Notes under the pieces: model-generated
Database searches by the model: none
Told to the model about the DNA's origin: nothing
What the model saw: only the letters and a program-made list of their open reading frames with translations
Assembly (NCBI GenBank): GCA_003712055.1
Contig: RHLJ01000003.1
Span: forward strand, 434,001 to 498,000
Direction: 5' to 3'
Source of the DNA: Balneola sp.
GTDB taxonomy: Bacteria; Bacteroidota; Rhodothermia; Balneolales; Balneolaceae
Length of the DNA: 64,000 nt
Made by a program: the position numbers and the translations under genes
Part shown: in pieces, positions 1 through 7,499 of the stretch
Layout: the number at the start of each line of letters is the position of its first letter
Position numbering within the stretch: the stretch's first letter is position 1

Positions 1-1053
1 TCTTCCACCATCAGTAGATTTCCAGAATCCTACATTCAGTACATATACTACATCTTCGTTTCCGGTATCGGCAATTACTTTGGAATAATACCAAGCTCTT
101 TGACGAAGATTTCTATCTGCACTTACTCGAGTCCAGGAATCTCCTCCATCTTCTGATCGGAATAGACCACCGCCCCTTGCGTTCTCTACAATGGCGAATA
201 CTCTGTTCGAGTTAACAGGAGAAACAGAAACTCCAATCTTTCCTACTAATCCTTTTGGCAGACCGGGGTTCTTAGTGATTTCTGTCCAGGTTTCACCACC
301 ATCGGTACTTTTGAATAGCCCACTTCCTTCTCCACCGCTACTCATTTCCCATGGGTTTCGATAGGCTTCCCACATAGCCGCAAAAAGTATCCGAGAATTA
401 TTCGGATCAACAGCGATATCAACAGCACCGGTTTGATTATTGCGGAAGAGCACTTTATTCCAGGTTTTACCACCATCGGTAGTTTTAAACACTCCTCGCT
501 CCGGATTTCCTTCTCCACCAAAAAGCTTACCCATTGCAGCAACCCAAACTACATCAGGATTTTCAGGGTGAATCTCGATATCTCCAATGAATCTGCTCTC
601 ACCTAATCCAAGATAAGTCCAGGTTTTACCTGCATCAGTAGAACGATACATACCATCTCCGGCACTCATATTTCCACGAATATCCGTTTCACCCATTCCC
701 ACATAAATCACATTAGGATCGGAATCGGCTACATCGATCGCACCAACTGAACCCGTTTTAAAGTATCCATCTGAAATATTTATCCAGGTATTACCACCAT
801 CTGTGGTTTTATATACTCCTCCACCTGTGAAGCCGGTGTAATAGGTATAAGGCTCGTCATCATGACCTGCAACAGCTACTGAACGCCCCCCGCGAAAGGG
901 GCCAATATTTCTGAATGCTAAATCTTTGAGATCCTGTTCACTATAGGTTGGAGAATCAGTTTCAGTACCATGCCCAAAAATTTGAGCTTCTGCTTGGTAA
1001 TTGATTAGTGCGCAGACTATTAAGGCTGCAAAAAAAGTGACCACTCTTTTCAT
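1..1053 (-). CDS. Secreted BNR/VPS10-type beta-propeller protein (N-terminal 351 aa, cut by window edge)
   Basis: The frame is open from an ATG at 1053 to the window edge, giving the first 351 residues. A Sec signal peptide (MKRVVTFFAALIVCA...AEAQ, about 24 aa) is followed by repeated Asp-box blades: TTDGGNTW, STDAGKTW, TTDGGKTW, STDGGETW and SEDGGDSW occur at roughly even spacing. The segment near residue 50 (NIGPFRGGRS) is typical of large sortilin/VPS10-like or 'glycosyl hydrolase, BNR repeat' proteins of Bacteroidota, which are about 1000 aa long. The fold is a seven-bladed or larger beta-propeller in the periplasm or outside the cell. A catalytic role is not established for these proteins. 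The C-terminus is outside the window, so a sorting domain cannot be judged. Confidence 0.85.
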   Translation of the reverse strand, partial: MKRVVTFFAALIVCALINYQAEAQIFGHGTETDSPTYSEQDLKDLAFRNIGPFRGGRSVAVAGHDDEPYTYYTGFTGGGVYKTTDGGNTWINISDGYFKTGSVGAIDVADSDPNVIYVGMGETDIRGNMSAGDGMYRSTDAGKTWTYLGLGESRFIGDIEIHPENPDVVWVAAMGKLFGGEGNPERGVFKTTDGGKTWNKVLFRNNQTGAVDIAVDPNNSRILFAAMWEAYRNPWEMSSGGEGSGLFKSTDGGETWTEITKNPGLPKGLVGKIGVSVSPVNSNRVFAIVENARGGGLFRSEDGGDSWTRVSADRNLRQRAWYYSKVIADTGNEDVVYVLNVGFWKSTDGGR

Positions 1054-1192
1054 AAATCCTGGATTAGTTAATTAGGCTTTTGAATTACCGAATGTAACTA
1101 AACAGAAGCAAGAGGAGGGTAAAAGATTGTTAGTAGATAGAAAGGTATCTCATGTTGTTACATTGCTTAGAAATGTATTTTGATAGGATGAG

Positions 1193-2038
1193 TCAAAGCC
1201 CAAATTTGCTAAAATCTATATCCTTATAGTGAGAGGTATAGTCATAAACCTTTTCGATTTGTAAATCTGTAAGTAACGACCTGCTAGTTTCACGATTCTT
1301 ATCGGAATTATAGGTACTGTACTTCTTTGATAAGATATTTTTATCTATTGTTCCTATCTCACCAAAACCAAGAAAACGCATTATATCCCTAAGTACTTTT
1401 TCCTTATCACTAAATAATTCTTCGTAAGTAACCCACTTAGTATTTATGATCTTCTGTTCACAAAGACGATACCAAGACACATAAAAATTTATGTACCAAG
1501 GAATTGCTAAATCAATAATTAGATCAATAAACTGTTCACTATCTAACTTTTTTGTTGCTTTATCCTGCCATAAAAAAGAGTATCCATTAAGACCTAAATC
1601 GAAGTAGGGTAATTTTTCTTTAGCCCTCAAGTCTTTTTTTAGGCTAATAATTATATCGAATATATCCCTTACAAGAATTATGGGTGTTATATCAAAAACG
1701 TTAAGATAATGCGCGTTATGGAAGGTCCCCTTCATATGCATTTGAGAGACGCAACCATCTTTATTATGCAAGCATAATGCGGGTAAATATAAATCATGTT
1801 CGTTAGTAGCATAGGCAGCACTTAATCTGGTACAAATATACCCGGTCAAAGAACTTAGAGTATTCAATAAAAAAGTAGATCCTGTTTTAGGAGCTGCTGC
1901 TAAAACAACAATCTTTTTATCGCCCCTCTCTTTTCTAAGGGTTTCTCGAATTTTATCATTTACCAAACCTTGATTAGATATGGCTGAGACTATTATTTCG
2001 CTCAATTGATTTTTATCAAAGCTAGTTTTGCTATGCAT
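1193..2038 (-). CDS. Sulfotransferase family protein
   Basis: 281 aa. The P-loop-like 5'-phosphosulfate-binding motif PKTGSTF is at residues 50-56, after a hydrophobic strand (KIVVLAAA). A 3'-phosphate-binding motif of the form RD-x6-S is at residues 124-132 (RDIFDIIIS). Both are hallmarks of PAPS-dependent sulfotransferases, which move sulfate to carbohydrate or protein hydroxyls. The acceptor cannot be read from sequence. There is no signal peptide, so a cytosolic role is likely. The gene stands alone, 97 bp downstream of the S41 protease, and is visibly more AT-rich than its neighbours, which hints at acquisition by transfer. No sulfate-activation genes are nearby. The family call is fairly secure; the substrate is unknown. 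Confidence 0.75.
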   Translation of the reverse strand: MHSKTSFDKNQLSEIIVSAISNQGLVNDKIRETLRKERGDKKIVVLAAAPKTGSTFLLNTLSSLTGYICTRLSAAYATNEHDLYLPALCLHNKDGCVSQMHMKGTFHNAHYLNVFDITPIILVRDIFDIIISLKKDLRAKEKLPYFDLGLNGYSFLWQDKATKKLDSEQFIDLIIDLAIPWYINFYVSWYRLCEQKIINTKWVTYEELFSDKEKVLRDIMRFLGFGEIGTIDKNILSKKYSTYNSDKNRETSRSLLTDLQIEKVYDYTSHYKDIDFSKFGL

Positions 2039-2135
2039 GCTAGTTCTTAGAATTATTTGCTCCTAACTTGAACTTTAGATACGTAAATAGTCTATTAAAA
2101 TCAGAAGCTGTTTTACAGGGGCTAAAAGTAATTGA

Positions 2136-3506
2136 CTAGAACTCTTCAGGAAAATCAAGCAAAACATTGCCGTTCTTCAGCTCAATCGGGTCACGAAGGG
2201 GTATAAATTCCCGGGTAAAAGGAAGTGGCTTGGTAACCACACTTCCATTCACTATATGCTCAATGGCTGTAGAAAATAGCGGGTCATTAAGGTCACCAAT
2301 TGGCACAGTCGCAAACAGGCTTTCGAATGTTGAGAAATCAGGATCCAGGCCACTCGCGAAATCGGTAAAACCATCTGCATTCAGGTATTTAAAGCTGACC
2401 GGAACAATAGCGTAGTTGCTTACATCATCTGCAAGCACAAAGGCCCCATAAAACTTACCTACCGTCGGAGTACCAATAGTATAAACATCCATATAAGGCT
2501 CTAGCCCTGTTACGATTAATTCGCTGGCTGAAGCAGAGGCTCCTGTTACCAGGAAATACACTTTATCCAAGTTCAGGTTTACATCGCCTTCAGAAAAACG
2601 AGTGGAAAGGTTTGGAGAATCCAGGCCTTGTTGATCGATCAAGGCATTTGTGTATTCCTCGTTGTATTCATATTGAATAAAAATATCTTCGTTCTGAGCA
2701 TTAATGGATGGAACTAGTGCATTAGCAAATTCGGTCGCTACCGATACCTGTCCCCCGGGGTTATATCGAAGATCAACCACCAGCTCCGTTACCCCCTGGT
2801 TATTGAAATCGGTGAGTGTATTGATCAGGCTGGTTACAAATATATCTTCATCACCATCTACAAACCTGGAATAAAACATATACCCGATTTTGTGTGCACT
2901 GGTGTCAATAATACTAGTATAAACTACAGGATCTAACTCGATTTGACCTACATCTGCTGTAATAGTCTCACCCGTTTCAGTAAGAATGTATCGCTGTTCT
3001 TCTTCACTAAAATTAGCTTCACCCATAGTAAAGGTTGACATCCCCTCAGTGTAAAAAAGATCAAGGTAGTTCAAGGTATCTAATCGGATGCCGTTAATAC
3101 CTAGGATAATATCACCACGCTCCATGCCTCCATCTGCAGCTGGGGTTCCCGGATATACAAATTCGACTACAATAAATACCTCATCGGTACTGCTAATACG
3201 GCCAAAGGCGGGAGAATACCCCGCTGAAACACTATTTCCACTTAAATCATCCAACAATGCCTGGGCATCATCGCTGATAAAAGAGAACCTATCATTTGGC
3301 TCCTGGATACTCTCGTAAAACACCTCCGGAGCTACTGTCCCATCTGCTTCATCCGGTACATATTGATCCCAGAAATAATAGAAGTCCATTTGAGTACGTA
3401 TCCAGCTGTTCACTTCACCATATTCTCCGGATATCCCGGCTGGATTATCTTTACAAGAAATGAAGGCAATGATTATAAGTACAGGGATCAGAATCAGTTT
3501 TTTCAT
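2136..3506 (-). CDS. S41 (C-terminal processing) family serine protease, lipoprotein
   Basis: 456 aa. The lipoprotein signal ends in AFISC (lipobox Cys at residue 18), so the protein is membrane-anchored on the periplasmic side. An N-terminal helical segment (WIRTQMDFYYFWDQYV, residues 35-50) precedes a PDZ-like region (about 95-190, GGMERGDIILGING). The S41 core follows: VDLRYNPGG (245-252), the nucleophile region SASASE (324-329) and a GTPTVGK segment placing the general-base Lys at 351. The family cleaves C-termini or unfolded periplasmic proteins. The start codon overlaps the stop of the upstream TonB-like gene by one base (TAATG), so the two are translationally coupled. This is the last gene of the barrel/HU/SPOR/ExbBD/TonB run. 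Confidence 0.88.
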   Translation of the reverse strand: MKKLILIPVLIIIAFISCKDNPAGISGEYGEVNSWIRTQMDFYYFWDQYVPDEADGTVAPEVFYESIQEPNDRFSFISDDAQALLDDLSGNSVSAGYSPAFGRISSTDEVFIVVEFVYPGTPAADGGMERGDIILGINGIRLDTLNYLDLFYTEGMSTFTMGEANFSEEEQRYILTETGETITADVGQIELDPVVYTSIIDTSAHKIGYMFYSRFVDGDEDIFVTSLINTLTDFNNQGVTELVVDLRYNPGGQVSVATEFANALVPSINAQNEDIFIQYEYNEEYTNALIDQQGLDSPNLSTRFSEGDVNLNLDKVYFLVTGASASASELIVTGLEPYMDVYTIGTPTVGKFYGAFVLADDVSNYAIVPVSFKYLNADGFTDFASGLDPDFSTFESLFATVPIGDLNDPLFSTAIEHIVNGSVVTKPLPFTREFIPLRDPIELKNGNVLLDFPEEF

Positions 3507-4324
3507 TAATCAAATACAAATCTAAAGGTTATAGTACCCCACTGAGCTTGTTGCGGAACTCCACTTGGAAGTCTCGAAAACCTCCATGTTCGCAACGTTC
3601 TCATTACTTCTGTTTCTAATTCCGGATTCATCTTTCTTAAAGGAATAATTCTTCCAACGGTACCATTTGGTCGTACTTCAAAACGGACGGTAATAACTGC
3701 TTCTGTATTAGCATTATTGCTTGGTAAAGGCTGAACCATAGGGGCACGTTCAATATCGCCCTCCCATTTAAGCTCATAAGGAGAAGTCTTTTCTTCATCG
3801 GTTCCAATACCCTGATCGGAGTTGGTTTCACCAATAGCTCCATCCACATCACCGCTTTCTTCGGCACCCTCATTTTGCTCCTCATCAACCTGGGCTTGAG
3901 GAGGAACTTCGATTTGTTCTTCGGCCTGTTCTTCTACAGTAGTAGTTGGATCAATTACCTCAGTATCAGGGGTTTCTACCGGGTCATTTTCTACTTCTTC
4001 TACTTCGTCGGGTAAATCAACAGGCTTTACATTTTCTTCAGCGGGAGTTTGAGGAGCTTCTTCTGGCTCCGGAGCTTCTTCAACAGGTTCTTCGGCTTCT
4101 ACTTCTGAAGGATTTTGGCGTGTAGCCACCTGCTCATTCTGAACTTCTGAAAATTGGGTGAGCTGACCTGTTTGAAAATCTCCAAATTCTACTTCAATAA
4201 AGGATGGGCGAAGATTTTTACCCATATCAATGGTATACCACAAAGAAAAAGCGAGCAGTACTACTGCCACTGAAAGGGTTACCCCTAATGCTCTTTGATC
4301 ATCCTTTGTGAAAGTAGGTTTCAT
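3506..4324 (-). CDS. TonB-like energy transducer
   Basis: 272 aa. It has one N-terminal membrane helix (residues 14-31, GVTLSVAVVLLAFSLWYT), a long periplasmic stretch rich in Pro, Glu and Asp (about 55-175), and a C-terminal TonB/AgmX-like domain (about 205-272) with VRFEVRPNGTVGRI and LRTWRFSRLP. TonB proteins couple the inner-membrane ExbB-ExbD motor to outer-membrane receptors. ExbD and ExbB lie immediately upstream on the same strand (3-bp gaps), so this is a complete motor cassette. The acidic character of the linker is notable, since many TonB linkers are Pro/Lys-rich. The start is the ATG at 4324. Confidence 0.82.
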   Translation of the reverse strand: MKPTFTKDDQRALGVTLSVAVVLLAFSLWYTIDMGKNLRPSFIEVEFGDFQTGQLTQFSEVQNEQVATRQNPSEVEAEEPVEEAPEPEEAPQTPAEENVKPVDLPDEVEEVENDPVETPDTEVIDPTTTVEEQAEEQIEVPPQAQVDEEQNEGAEESGDVDGAIGETNSDQGIGTDEEKTSPYELKWEGDIERAPMVQPLPSNNANTEAVITVRFEVRPNGTVGRIIPLRKMNPELETEVMRTLRTWRFSRLPSGVPQQAQWGTITFRFVFD

Positions 4325-4327
4325 AGT

Positions 4328-4744
4328 TTAGAATGAGCCTTGTTCAGTTGCTATTGCCAATCTAAGATCTAAAGCTTTCCCAATGTTCAACACCCTTACG
4401 GAATTGTCAATGATTGAATTTTTATCCGCTCTTAATACGATTGTGCTGGCCGATTTATTATTTTTTGCTTGCCTAATCGCTCCCGAAAGAGACCCCGCAG
4501 CCGTTAGTTCCCCTTCTACATAAAACTGGCCATCTCGTGTGATTGCTACAGAAATAAATTCATTATTGGTAACTGAACTACTTTCTGCCCTTGGGATGTC
4601 TACCTTTATTCCAAAATTGGTCACAAAGGAGGAGGTTAGCAGGAAGAAAATTAGAAGCAGCAATACAATGTCAGTCAAAGAGGACTGTGAAAAAAGAGTA
4701 AGGGGAGTAAGTCTTTTATCTCCTCGTCTGAAATCTCTTGCCAT
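4328..4744 (-). CDS. exbD: ExbD/TolR family biopolymer transport protein
   Basis: 138 aa, normal length for ExbD. A short cytoplasmic N-terminus precedes one membrane helix (about residues 25-43, SLTDIVLLLLIFFLLTSSF) whose Asp lies at the position of the proton-carrying Asp of the family. The periplasmic domain follows, with VDIPRAESS and IVLRADKNS. It works with ExbB as the proton-driven stator. It lies 3 bp from exbB upstream and 3 bp from the TonB-like gene downstream, which indicates one transcript. Confidence 0.92.
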   Translation of the reverse strand: MARDFRRGDKRLTPLTLFSQSSLTDIVLLLLIFFLLTSSFVTNFGIKVDIPRAESSSVTNNEFISVAITRDGQFYVEGELTAAGSLSGAIRQAKNNKSASTIVLRADKNSIIDNSVRVLNIGKALDLRLAIATEQGSF

Positions 4745-4747
4745 TTC

Positions 4748-5452
4748 TTATGCCTGTTTTTTAGGTGCCGGGGATTGAAGTAAATCAATAAAATCAGCGG
4801 AAGCATTTTCAAGCTCAAAAATGGATCGGTTGATTCGACCTAACAAGAAATTATAAAAACCAAAAGCAATCAAACCTACAATTAGACCTGCCGCTGTGGT
4901 AATCAAGGCTTCCCATATACCCCCAGCTAATGCGCTTGGGTTTACATTTCCTTGAAGTGATTGAATATCCATAAAGGCCTCTATCATACCCGTTACTGTT
5001 CCGGTGAAACCCAATAGGGGGGCAACCCCGGCAATGGTGGCTAACCAATTCATCCTTTTTTCGAGGAAGAAAATTTCTTTTTTACCTGCATTGTCGATAG
5101 CATCTTCGATGTCTCTGATTGGACGTCCCAATCGTTTAATTCCTGCCTTAATAATCCGAGCTAGGGGTTTATCGAAATCGTCACAGTAAGCAATAGCGTC
5201 ACTTTGAAGCCCTGATTTAAGCATACCTTCGATTGAACCTAAAAACCTTTCGGTATCGGTATGGGATCTTGAAAGTGCGCTCCATCGTTCTACAATTACA
5301 TAAATGGATATTAACAGAAGAAGAAATATGGGAATCATCAAGATTCCTCCTTCTACCATTAAGTCAAAAAACGTTACCTGATCGGTTTGAAGTGAAAGTG
5401 ACAGGGAGTCGATAGCCGTAGAATCCTGCCAAAATAAAAACGCTAAGTTCAT
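4748..5452 (-). CDS. exbB: ExbB/TolQ/MotA proton channel family protein
   Basis: 234 aa with three predicted membrane helices: about residues 33-51 (GGILMIPIFLLLLISIYVI), about 137-158 within the conserved TIAGVAPLLGFTGTVTGMI segment, and about 178-200 (ITTAAGLIVGLIAFGFYNF). The LGFTGTVTGMI signature is diagnostic of ExbB/TolQ channels. The protein forms the inner-membrane motor with ExbD. It lies 8 bp downstream of the HU-SPOR gene, suggesting co-transcription. A Tol-type assignment is less likely because tolB and pal are absent and a TonB-like gene follows. Confidence 0.92.
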   Translation of the reverse strand: MNLAFLFWQDSTAIDSLSLSLQTDQVTFFDLMVEGGILMIPIFLLLLISIYVIVERWSALSRSHTDTERFLGSIEGMLKSGLQSDAIAYCDDFDKPLARIIKAGIKRLGRPIRDIEDAIDNAGKKEIFFLEKRMNWLATIAGVAPLLGFTGTVTGMIEAFMDIQSLQGNVNPSALAGGIWEALITTAAGLIVGLIAFGFYNFLLGRINRSIFELENASADFIDLLQSPAPKKQA

Positions 5453-5460
5453 GTAGATGA

Positions 5461-7299
5461 TTAGTTTGTAATTCTTTTTATAAAATAACTTTCTTGATAT
5501 TCTGAGGGCATTTCTTCTGCCCCTATAGCCGCATCTCTTAAGCTTGCAAACTGCCCAATACTAACCCTCCATAAGGTACCATATTGTGTTGAAGGCACTG
5601 GAGTAACGAATGCTCTATACCCTGCATTGCTTAGCTCTTGCTGCTTAGCGTAGGCGTTTTGTTCTATACTTAGTGAGAATAAAACAATGGTATAACCATC
5701 ATTGGCAGCTTCTGATACTACTCCGGTTAATCCGTATAGTTCCTGTCCCTCTGGTACATTCTGTGGAGTACTTATTGGTTGTTGAACGGGAGGAGGAGCT
5801 GCCTGTTCCTGTACCGGGGATTGTTGTTCTGCCTGAGTAGTTGTTTCCTCTTGCTGCTGAGGTTGAGCCTCAGCAGGGGGTGTTTGCTGTTGGGGTGGTT
5901 GAGTAACTGGCTCAGAGGTATTACTTGCTACTTCATAGCCTGGAGTTATACCTGGAATGTTCACAATACCATAATAACCTAAACCGGCCGTTCCACCTAC
6001 AAAAATAACTAGGAATAGTATAATCCAAAGCCAAACGGGAGCTGGTTTTGCTTCTTTTTTAGGCGCTTTTGGTGGTTTAACTTTTGGCTTTGCTTCTTCT
6101 TTTTCCCCTGGTTCTTCTTTTTTAGAAATAACTCCTGAGGTAATATTTTTTATTACAGGAATAATTTCTTCAGAATGAGAAACATTGGCAGGAGGTAATT
6201 CTTCTTCCTCATCTTCTTCCAAATCTAAAAATGGGTCGTCGAAGTCATCAAATTCATCTTCGAGCTCTTCTTCTACATCAGTTATTTCTTCTTGTGCAGT
6301 TTCCTCCGTTTCTTCCTCCTCAATAACATCTTCAACGCTTTCTGTTGATTCTGATTCGCTTAATACTTCTTCCAATTCTTCTGTGCTGATTTCATCAATA
6401 ATCTCATCAAGCGTTTCTTCTTCTCTTTCTTCAAGGCTAGGCTCTGGCTCAGCCAGCTCTGAAGCCTCTTCATCCTCACTTTCTAATTCAGAGAATACAT
6501 CCATAATATCTTCTTCATACAGACCCGCTTCTAATTCCTCCGAAGAGGTAACCGTAGTATCATCGCCCATCAAACTCGCGAGTTCTGCATCTAGACCACC
6601 TACAGATGCTTCTTCTTGTGTATGAGACTCATCCGCTTCTACTTCCTGTTCTTCTTCACCAAAGATATCCTCAAATGAATCCTCCTCAACACTTTCTTCC
6701 TCTGCTGATTCCTGATCTGCATTTTCCTGTTCCAGGTACTCTTCTCCCATCAAACTTGAAATCAGCTTATTTGCTGATTCTGAGCCCTCTTTATGTGCTT
6801 CAATCCCCCAAGAATCAGGACCTGGAACTTGTTCTTCTTCTATAGCTTCGGCATCACTTTCGGTACCCAAGTCCTTTTCAGATTCCACCCCAAAAACAAT
6901 AGAATCTTCGGTGCCCTCAGGTTTTTCTTCTTCATCAAAATCTTCTACCAATCCCGCAAATGGATCTCTTGAATTAGCGGATGATTCCCCCTGTAATGAT
7001 TCAAATGGATCTTCCTCAAGTTCGGGAGCCGGACTTACCTGATCCTCATCTAGTTCGATGGGCTCCATCCCCACATATTTAAAGTTGATCTCTGTTTCTA
7101 ATTCCTTTGACGGAATAAAAAGAATTCTATCACCCAAGCCACTAAAAATTCCAAAGCCTTCTATTTCATATGCTTCACCATCAGCCACAGCCTGATTTAT
7201 CTCATCAATAAGTTCAGCAATCTGCTTTTCAATTTTTTCCTGATCCTGACCAGAAGTTTCAATCAGTAAATCGAGTAGTTGTTTGTGATCTATATGCAT
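5461..7299 (-). CDS. HU-like domain / SPOR domain membrane protein
   Basis: 612 aa with an unusual order of parts. Residues 1-85 resemble the bacterial HU-like (CCDC81-type) fold: a helical N-terminus, then EAYEIEGFGIFSGLGD. Residues about 85-375 are a very acidic, low-complexity linker dominated by Glu, Asp and Ser. A Lys-rich stop-transfer stretch leads into one membrane helix (about 424-445, VWLWIILFLVIFVGGTAGLGYYG). A Gln/Pro/Thr-rich periplasmic linker ends in a SPOR domain (about 530-608, YTIVLFSLSIEQNAYAKQQ...WRVSIGQF). SPOR domains bind glycan strands stripped of stem peptides at the septum. The HU part faces the cytoplasm, so the protein could link nucleoid and septum or have lost DNA binding. 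It sits between a second HU-like gene and exbB. Confidence 0.85.
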   Translation of the reverse strand: MHIDHKQLLDLLIETSGQDQEKIEKQIAELIDEINQAVADGEAYEIEGFGIFSGLGDRILFIPSKELETEINFKYVGMEPIELDEDQVSPAPELEEDPFESLQGESSANSRDPFAGLVEDFDEEEKPEGTEDSIVFGVESEKDLGTESDAEAIEEEQVPGPDSWGIEAHKEGSESANKLISSLMGEEYLEQENADQESAEEESVEEDSFEDIFGEEEQEVEADESHTQEEASVGGLDAELASLMGDDTTVTSSEELEAGLYEEDIMDVFSELESEDEEASELAEPEPSLEEREEETLDEIIDEISTEELEEVLSESESTESVEDVIEEEETEETAQEEITDVEEELEDEFDDFDDPFLDLEEDEEEELPPANVSHSEEIIPVIKNITSGVISKKEEPGEKEEAKPKVKPPKAPKKEAKPAPVWLWIILFLVIFVGGTAGLGYYGIVNIPGITPGYEVASNTSEPVTQPPQQQTPPAEAQPQQQEETTTQAEQQSPVQEQAAPPPVQQPISTPQNVPEGQELYGLTGVVSEAANDGYTIVLFSLSIEQNAYAKQQELSNAGYRAFVTPVPSTQYGTLWRVSIGQFASLRDAAIGAEEMPSEYQESYFIKRITN

Positions 7300-7308
7300 A
7301 CAGTTCCC

Positions 7309-7497
7309 CTATTCAGCATTAAACTCAATAGCATCCCTCGGGGGAAGCATTACCGTTTTGCCATCAGCTCTTTTCTCCTGGCTTTGAGTATGATGTGTGG
7401 CTTTGAATGTACCCAGTCCATTTACCTGGACTGAGTTTTTCATGATAATCTGATCACGTATTACAATACCAAAAGCTTTTAAAAAATCTTTTGTCAT
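7309..7497 (-). CDS. Minimal HU-like DNA-binding protein
   Basis: 62 aa from the ATG at 7497. A longer frame back to 7560 would overlap the barrel gene and its extra residues do not resemble HU. The recognisable part is the HU core: SVQVNGLGTFKATHH followed by DGKTVMLPPRDAIEFNAE, matching the beta-arm and closing strand of HU/IHF proteins (usually about 90 aa). The N-terminal helix pair is shortened and the C-terminal helix is missing. It starts 2 bp after the stop of the outer-membrane barrel gene and ends 9 bp before the HU-SPOR gene. It could be an assembly partner of that protein's HU domain rather than a general nucleoid protein. That pairing is inference. Confidence 0.7.
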   Translation of the reverse strand: MTKDFLKAFGIVIRDQIIMKNSVQVNGLGTFKATHHTQSQEKRADGKTVMLPPRDAIEFNAE

Positions 7498-7499
7498 AG

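Noticed and set aside
1054-1192. tRNA or small RNA gene in the spacer
   Set aside because: No cloverleaf arms or T-loop sequence could be found; the spacer is AT-rich and featureless.
6185-6625. Long Ser-rich open frame on the plus strand
   Set aside because: It is the complement of the Glu/Asp-rich linker of the HU-SPOR gene; the low-complexity codons leave the opposite strand open. No start signal or family match.
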